Source of the DNA: JAJFUV01 sp964384215
GTDB taxonomy: Bacteria; Acidobacteriota; Terriglobia; Bryobacterales; Bryobacteraceae
Assembly (NCBI GenBank): GCA_964384215.1
Contig: CAYLLB010000016.1
Location: forward strand, 37,178-101,177
Direction of reading: 5' to 3'
Length of the DNA: 64,000 nt
Position 1 is the first letter of the stretch, and every line of letters starts with the position of its first letter. The position numbers were made by a program, and so were the translations under genes. This document shows, in pieces, positions 59,906 to 64,000 of the stretch. The notes beneath the pieces were generated by a model. The model was not told the DNA's origin and made no database searches. It was given only the letters and a program-made list of their open reading frames with translations.

Positions 59906-61438
59906 ATGCCCCGTTACGCCGCCGTTGACATCGGCAGCAACTCTGTCCGCATGCTGGCGGCGGAGGTGCTCCCCGGTGCCGCGCCGCGCGTGCTGGCTGC
60001 CGAGAGGCAGGTGACACGCCTGGGGGAGGGCGTCTTCCTCAACGGCTTGATCAGCCAGGAGTCCATGGACCTCACCTGCCAGGTTCTGCGCCGGTTCGCC
60101 GCCGCTTACGGCAAGTTTGAACCTGCCGGCATCCGGGCCGTGGCTACCAGCGCCGTGCGCGACGCTGGCAACCAGCGGCTATTTCTCGAAGCCGCATCCC
60201 AAGCGCTGGGTACAAGCGTCGAGATCATTTCCGGGCAGGAAGAATCGCGGCTGATCCATATGGGCGTGCATTCGCGCTGGCCCCATCCAAAGCAGAGGAT
60301 CCTGATTGTCGACGTCGGCGGCGGGAGCGCCGAGTTTATCCTCGGCGAGAGCGGACGCTTGGCGGCGGCCTACTCGAAGCCGCTCGGCGCTGTGCGTTTG
60401 ATGGAGGTCTTCATTAAGCATGATCCGCCCACCGCCGAGGAACTGCACCGGCTGGAGCAGTTCATCGAGGAGAAGTTGGCGGCCACCGCGACCGGCTCGG
60501 GTTCCCGGCGATGGGACCGCGCCATTGCCACGAGCGCGACCGCGGCGGCCGTGGTGTGTGCCGTACATGGTGTGGCGCGAATGCGCCGTGACTCGGCCGA
60601 CCGTCTGCGTGTCACGGCGGCACAGTTGCGCGCCTTCTACCGCCGCGTGGCGAAATGCGATCTCGCCGCACGGCGCAAGATCGCTGGCGTGGGGCCGCGC
60701 CGGGCCGAGATTATCATCCCGGGCGCCGCCGTGTTGCGTGTGGCGATGGATCGTTTCCGGTTGCCATCGCTCTATTACTCGAGCGCAGGCCTGCGGGACG
60801 GAATCATTGCCGACCTCGCCGCGCGGGGCGTGGGCATGGAACTCTCCCGCCTGGGCCGGGAGCAGCGCGCCGTAGTAGAACAGATGGCGCGCCGCTTCGG
60901 TGTCGATGTGCGGCACGCGCGCAAGGTCGCCGCCCTGGGGCATACACTGTTCGTGGCCCTTCACCGGCAGCATGGTCAGGCGCTGGCTATGGGACGGCTG
61001 CTCGAAGCCGCCGCCTACCTGCACGACACCGGGCACCTCATCAGCGATAACGGCCATCACAAACACTCCGCTTATATGGTGGCCAATTCCGACATGCCTG
61101 GCTTCACCAACCGTGAGCGCATGGTGGTCGCGATGCTGTGCCGTTACCATCGCAAAAGTATGCCGTCGCCGCGGCACGAGGCCTTCCAGTCTCTGTCCGC
61201 CGATGAAAAGCGCACTGTGATGATGTTGATTCCGATCCTCCGCTTGGCCGACAACCTGGACCGCAGTCACGACCAGCGCGTCGAGGGTGTGGTCTGCCGC
61301 ATTCAAGAATCCGGCGTGGTGTTGAACCTGCGGTCGGCCGCGGACACGGATCTCGAAATCTGGGCCGGCGAAAGCGTGGGTGAAGTTTTCCGGCAGGTTT
61401 ACGGTCTTTCGCTTACCCTGGTGAAGACAAGGCGGTAG
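59906..61438 (+). CDS. Ppx/GppA phosphatase with HD domain
   Basis: A 510-aa exopolyphosphatase or guanosine pentaphosphate phosphatase. The N-terminal actin-like ATPase domain has VDIGSNSVRML (7-17) and VDVGGGSAEFILGE. The C-terminal HD-type domain carries YLHDTGH with His373, Asp374 and His377, then HHKHSAYM and MLCRYHRK. This is the Ppx architecture rather than the short GppA form. It would degrade polyphosphate or convert pppGpp. The CHAD gene follows 15 bp later, a linkage seen elsewhere and suggestive of polyphosphate metabolism. Confidence 0.92.
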   Translation: MPRYAAVDIGSNSVRMLAAEVLPGAAPRVLAAERQVTRLGEGVFLNGLISQESMDLTCQVLRRFAAAYGKFEPAGIRAVATSAVRDAGNQRLFLEAASQALGTSVEIISGQEESRLIHMGVHSRWPHPKQRILIVDVGGGSAEFILGESGRLAAAYSKPLGAVRLMEVFIKHDPPTAEELHRLEQFIEEKLAATATGSGSRRWDRAIATSATAAAVVCAVHGVARMRRDSADRLRVTAAQLRAFYRRVAKCDLAARRKIAGVGPRRAEIIIPGAAVLRVAMDRFRLPSLYYSSAGLRDGIIADLAARGVGMELSRLGREQRAVVEQMARRFGVDVRHARKVAALGHTLFVALHRQHGQALAMGRLLEAAAYLHDTGHLISDNGHHKHSAYMVANSDMPGFTNRERMVVAMLCRYHRKSMPSPRHEAFQSLSADEKRTVMMLIPILRLADNLDRSHDQRVEGVVCRIQESGVVLNLRSAADTDLEIWAGESVGEVFRQVYGLSLTLVKTRR

Positions 61439-61453
61439 ACTGGGAGCACAACG

Positions 61454-62344
61454 ATGCGCAGGTACGCCGCGGAACAGATCGCGGGTGGTCTCACGCGCCT
61501 GGCGTTTGAAGTGCGCCGTGCAGCCCGCAACCGCCGTCCCGACGACGTTCACGACCTCCGCGTGGCGATCCGCCGCTTTAACGAGTGCCTGTGCGTGTTT
61601 CGGAAGTACATTCCATCAGGCGCGGCCAAGAAGTGCCGCCGCCGCTTGCGGCGCACTATGGATCTGGCTGCCGTGGTGCGCAATCACGACATCACTGTCG
61701 AGCTTCTGAGTCTTGCCGGAGTGGGACAACGCTCCGCTTTGTTCGCCTGGCTTGCCGGCGAGCGCGGCAAGGCAATGGAAGCTCTGTCGGATGAACTCAG
61801 CCGCCTCAACCGGCGCGACTTTTCCCGCCGCTGGCGGGAATCGTTGGAGCTTTCCGCAACTGAGGGGGGCAGCGATTCGGCGGCAGATTTCGACGCCGCA
61901 GCCAGCTACGCCTCGAAGACATTGCCGGCAATGGCGAGGAAGTTCTTCAAGCGCGGACGGCGGGCGGCTCGCGCCGGCGAAAGCCGTGACGCGTTGCACC
62001 AGTTCCGCTTGGCCAGCAAGCGCTTCCGCTACAGCGTCGAGTTGTTCCGGCCGGTTTACGGGCCGGGACTCGTGGAGCGCCTCAGCGCATTGCGCACCGT
62101 GCAACAGCACCTGGGCGGGGTGACCGACTGCGCGAGCGCCTGTGAACTGCTCGACGGCGCACCGGCAGGCTCCCTGCGTTCCGCCGCGGCGGCCAAGCGC
62201 CGCATCGAAGCCCTTGGCGAACGCCGTCTGCGGGCCTTCCGCCAGTGCTGGAAAAGATCGTTCGATTCTCCTTCGGTCCAAAGCAACTGGACAGCCTACC
62301 TCAGCCGTTTCGCTGGCCGCAGGAAGGTCTCGCGTCGTTCATAA
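61454..62344 (+). CDS. CHAD-domain protein
   Basis: A 296-aa all-helical protein with the CHAD signature of conserved histidines and basic residues: VHDLRVAIRRFNECL near residue 35 and LHQFRLASKRFRYSVELF near 180, the two halves of a helical bundle. Many Arg and Lys residues line the helices. CHAD domains bind polyphosphate granules, and many CHAD genes flank ppx/ppk, as here. It has no signal peptide. The start is an ATG preceded by a GGGAG element. Confidence 0.9.
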   Translation: MRRYAAEQIAGGLTRLAFEVRRAARNRRPDDVHDLRVAIRRFNECLCVFRKYIPSGAAKKCRRRLRRTMDLAAVVRNHDITVELLSLAGVGQRSALFAWLAGERGKAMEALSDELSRLNRRDFSRRWRESLELSATEGGSDSAADFDAAASYASKTLPAMARKFFKRGRRAARAGESRDALHQFRLASKRFRYSVELFRPVYGPGLVERLSALRTVQQHLGGVTDCASACELLDGAPAGSLRSAAAAKRRIEALGERRLRAFRQCWKRSFDSPSVQSNWTAYLSRFAGRRKVSRRS

Positions 62345-62351
62345 TTGAACG

Positions 62352-63521
62352 GTGACCCTGAGATCCGCGTTCCTGCTTTTCGCGGCCGCGTTGGCTTCTG
62401 CCGCCGAGCCGCCTGTTTTCCTGCTGCATCAGATCGGGACAGACCGTTCCGAAGGAGTCGCCGTCTTCGACGTCGATCGCGATGGCAAGCTCGATGTGAC
62501 GAGCGGCGCCTATTGGTACAAAGCGCCGGACTGGCGGCGCACGGAGTTCCGCGAAGCCAAGATCTCGGGCGAGTTCATCTCCAACTGCGGCGAATTCGCC
62601 ATCGACGTCAACCGTGATGGCTATCCCGACATCGTGGCTTCCGGCTGGATGGACGACGGAATCTTCTATTTCGAGAACCCGAAGAAACCCGGCGTCATGT
62701 GGACCAGGACACAGATCACGCCTTCAAAGCAGACCGAAGGGCTGATTTCGGTGGACGTGGACGGCGACGGCACGCCCGATGTGATCCCGACTCACTGGAC
62801 CTCGCAGCCGGTATTCTGGCTGCATGTAGCCGGAGGCAAGATCACCAAGCGTCCTGTGGGCGATGCCGGAAGCGGGCACGGCGTCGGTTTCGGCGATGTG
62901 GACGGGGATGGCAAGCCCGATATCATCACTCCCCACGGTTACTACCGGCAGGTGGATCTGGCCAAGGATAAATGGGAGTGGCGTCCGGAATTCGATCTCA
63001 AGGAAACGGGCATCGCTATCTACGCCTTCGATTTCAATGCCGACGGACGGCCGGACATCCTCTATTCCTCGGGTCACTCATACGGGCTTTTCTGGCTCGA
63101 ACAGCGCAAGGCGAAAGGCGGGAAGCGAGCCTGGGTGAAGCACGGCATCGACCTTTCGTTTTCGCAGGTGCACAACGTGAAGATGGTGGATCTGGACGGC
63201 GATGGCAAGCTCGAAATCCTGGCCGGCAAGCGCTACCGCGGCCACAATGAGTCCGACCCGGGTTCGTTCGACCCACTGGCCATTTACTACTACAAGGTGA
63301 AGCCCGGCAAGACTCCGGTGTTCGAGCGCCATCCGGTTGCCTACAATTCGATCGCGGGCGCCGGAACGCAGTTCGTCGTGATCGACCTGGACGGCGACGG
63401 CGACCTTGACATTGTCTGCGCGGGCAAAACCGGCCAGTACTGGTTCGAAAACCTGACGATCAACTATGTGCCCTGGCAGAAACGCGACATCCTCTTCAAC
63501 CGCTATCCGTCGCATCTATAG
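62352..63521 (+). CDS. secreted VCBS/FG-GAP repeat protein
   Basis: A 389-aa exported protein (signal to about residue 17) built of seven FG-GAP/VCBS-type units, each with a calcium-binding-like DxDxDG core: DVDRDGKLDV, DVNRDGYPDI, DVDGDGTPDV, DVDGDGKPDI, DFNADGRPDI, DLDGDGKLEI and DLDGDGDLDI. It would form a beta-propeller stabilised by calcium. The function is unknown; such proteins bind glycans or proteins at the surface. The start is GTG 7 bp after the CHAD stop. Confidence 0.88.
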   Translation: MTLRSAFLLFAAALASAAEPPVFLLHQIGTDRSEGVAVFDVDRDGKLDVTSGAYWYKAPDWRRTEFREAKISGEFISNCGEFAIDVNRDGYPDIVASGWMDDGIFYFENPKKPGVMWTRTQITPSKQTEGLISVDVDGDGTPDVIPTHWTSQPVFWLHVAGGKITKRPVGDAGSGHGVGFGDVDGDGKPDIITPHGYYRQVDLAKDKWEWRPEFDLKETGIAIYAFDFNADGRPDILYSSGHSYGLFWLEQRKAKGGKRAWVKHGIDLSFSQVHNVKMVDLDGDGKLEILAGKRYRGHNESDPGSFDPLAIYYYKVKPGKTPVFERHPVAYNSIAGAGTQFVVIDLDGDGDLDIVCAGKTGQYWFENLTINYVPWQKRDILFNRYPSHL

Positions 63522-63559
63522 CGCGCAGGGACTGCGTTTCGATGTGCAGATCCTGCGCG
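63522..63559 (+). terminator. hairpin after the VCBS-repeat gene
   Basis: Immediately after the stop codon CGCGCAGG (63522-63529) pairs with CCTGCGCG (63552-63559), with an inner CTGC/GCAG stem and a ten-nt apical loop. No T-run follows, so it may be an mRNA 3'-end structure or a Rho-related site rather than a classic intrinsic terminator. The rest of the gap up to 63662 shows no other feature beyond a small hairpin TCTGGC-AAG-GCCAGA just before the next gene's ribosome site. Confidence 0.45.
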
Positions 63560-63662
63560 GCGGTGATCCCCGCTTCTGAGCTAAGTGATTGGTTTAGTGA
63601 GGGATGGCGATTGGTGGTGTGTGTGCTTTCTTGTCTGGCAAGGCCAGAAGGAGGCCACGCAG

Positions 63663-63893
63663 ATGAAAAAGATGATCGCAATTGCAGCTTTAACGCTGAT
63701 GACGGGTTCGATGTTCGCTTACAACGGTCCGCGCTACGGTCAGAACGGCGGCTCGTGCCCCAATGGAAACACTGGCCAGCAGCAAGGCCAGCGCAACGGC
63801 AAGAAGATTGGTCCGCAGGACGGCAGCGGCCCACTGCACACGCCGGGGACCGGCGGCGGTTCGGGAGCGGGACAGCGCCGCGGCAGACGTTAG
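63663..63893 (+). CDS. small secreted Gly/Gln/Asn-rich protein
   Basis: A 76-aa frame with an N-terminal signal peptide (KKMIAIAALTLMTGSMFA) and a low-complexity mature part rich in Gly, Asn and Gln, ending in RRGRR. AAGGAGG about 8 nt upstream of the ATG at 63663 is a strong ribosome site. The frame extends upstream to 63585 but without good support. A single Cys is near residue 32. The function is unknown; it may be a structural or matrix peptide. Confidence 0.62.
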   Translation: MKKMIAIAALTLMTGSMFAYNGPRYGQNGGSCPNGNTGQQQGQRNGKKIGPQDGSGPLHTPGTGGGSGAGQRRGRR

Positions 63894-63913
63894 CACTTTT
63901 CCAGGATGAACCG

Positions 63914-63936
63914 AGGGGCGGAATACAGCCGCCCCT
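63914..63936 (+). terminator. hairpin after the small secreted gene
   Basis: A perfect 8-bp stem (AGGGGCGG with CCGCCCCT) and a seven-nt loop lie 20 bp after the stop. A poor T-run follows (TGCT), so it is a possible terminator. Confidence 0.5.
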
Positions 63937-63952
63937 TGCTCCGTGTGTCAAG

Positions 63953-63998
63953 GCAAAGTAGAAACTTCCGGTTCCGAGCAAAGTAGAAAGTTCCGGTT
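63953..63998. repeat. tandem direct repeat at window end, possible mobile-element terminus
   Basis: Two copies of a 21-bp unit GCAAAGTAGAAASTTCCGGTT (63953-63973 and 63978-63998) with a 25-bp period, differing at one base (C or G). The sequence continues to the window edge. Multiple short repeats of this kind are known at the ends of IS21-like elements, so a mobile element may begin just outside; this is inference without a transposase in view. Confidence 0.5.
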
Positions 63999-64000
63999 TT

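Noticed and set aside
60179..61552. 457-aa open frame on the minus strand
   Set aside because: It is antisense to the Ppx-HD gene and very rich in His and Arg, as expected of a GC-rich shadow.

Overview
The window is a dense, GC-rich bacterial chromosome segment with 58 protein-coding genes that I can support. Gaps between genes are short; the longest is about 185 bp (18511-18695), so no stretch over 300 bases lacks a gene. I saw no rRNA, tRNA, CRISPR array, prophage or complete insertion sequence. The gene set points to a Gram-negative soil bacterium: an Omp85/TamB envelope module, Tat-exported sugar hydrolases, a folate-dependent TrmFO, a c-di-AMP cyclase operon, and DUF1080, CehA-like and VCBS proteins. 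My best guess is Acidobacteriota of the Solibacter/Bryobacter type. That is inferred from gene content, not from a marker gene.

Left part (1-18.5 kb): the window opens inside an alpha-L-rhamnosidase gene, followed by trmFO-xerC and a Tat-exported 915-aa glycosidase. A minus-strand block then reads htrA, a peptidoglycan-binding protein, ald, cdaA, cdaR (ybbR), glmM and a DUF1080 protein. Next come an M20 peptidase with an EamA permease, pfkA, and an amidohydrolase with an argD-like aminotransferase.

Middle (18.7-46 kb): a minus-strand run carries nadB, a CaCA-like antiporter, hslV, hslU, a fibronectin-III lipoprotein, an FAA hydrolase, a small membrane protein and an MFS transporter. aroB and ubiE/menG diverge from it. 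A second minus-strand run (39.3 to 28.8 kb) starts with an Omp85 protein and continues with a SurA-like chaperone, tamB, pcm, a DUF2103-like protein and an unassigned Tat-exported 646-aa protein. Its core looks like an outer-membrane assembly operon. A ThiF/MoeB enzyme, a CehA-like metallohydrolase, a 2-hydroxyacid dehydrogenase, a repeat-rich DUF4097 lipoprotein and a methyltransferase/HAD pair follow.

Right part (46-64 kb): a hypothetical gene, then mpg with a phosphohexomutase, thpR-plsY-gpsA, and a sigma factor/anti-sigma/DUF3106 trio. The most coherent pathway here is a minus-strand sugar-acid cluster (58.4 to 52.4 kb): zinc-type dehydrogenase, SDR dehydrogenase, KDPG/KDG aldolase, KDG kinase and a secreted rhamnosidase. 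It would suit breakdown of rhamnose- and uronate-containing polymers such as pectin. Next to it lie two tandem thymidylate-kinase paralogues, one with an altered Walker A lysine. A Ppx/GppA-HD phosphatase, a CHAD protein, a VCBS-repeat protein and a small secreted glycine/glutamine-rich protein complete the region. The last 50 bases hold a direct repeat that looks like the edge of a mobile element continuing outside the window.

No clearly new multi-gene system is visible. The best leads are the Walker-A-variant thymidylate-kinase pair, the sigma/anti-sigma/DUF3106 trio, the fused methyltransferase-zinc-ribbon protein, the unassigned 646-aa exported protein and the terminal repeats.
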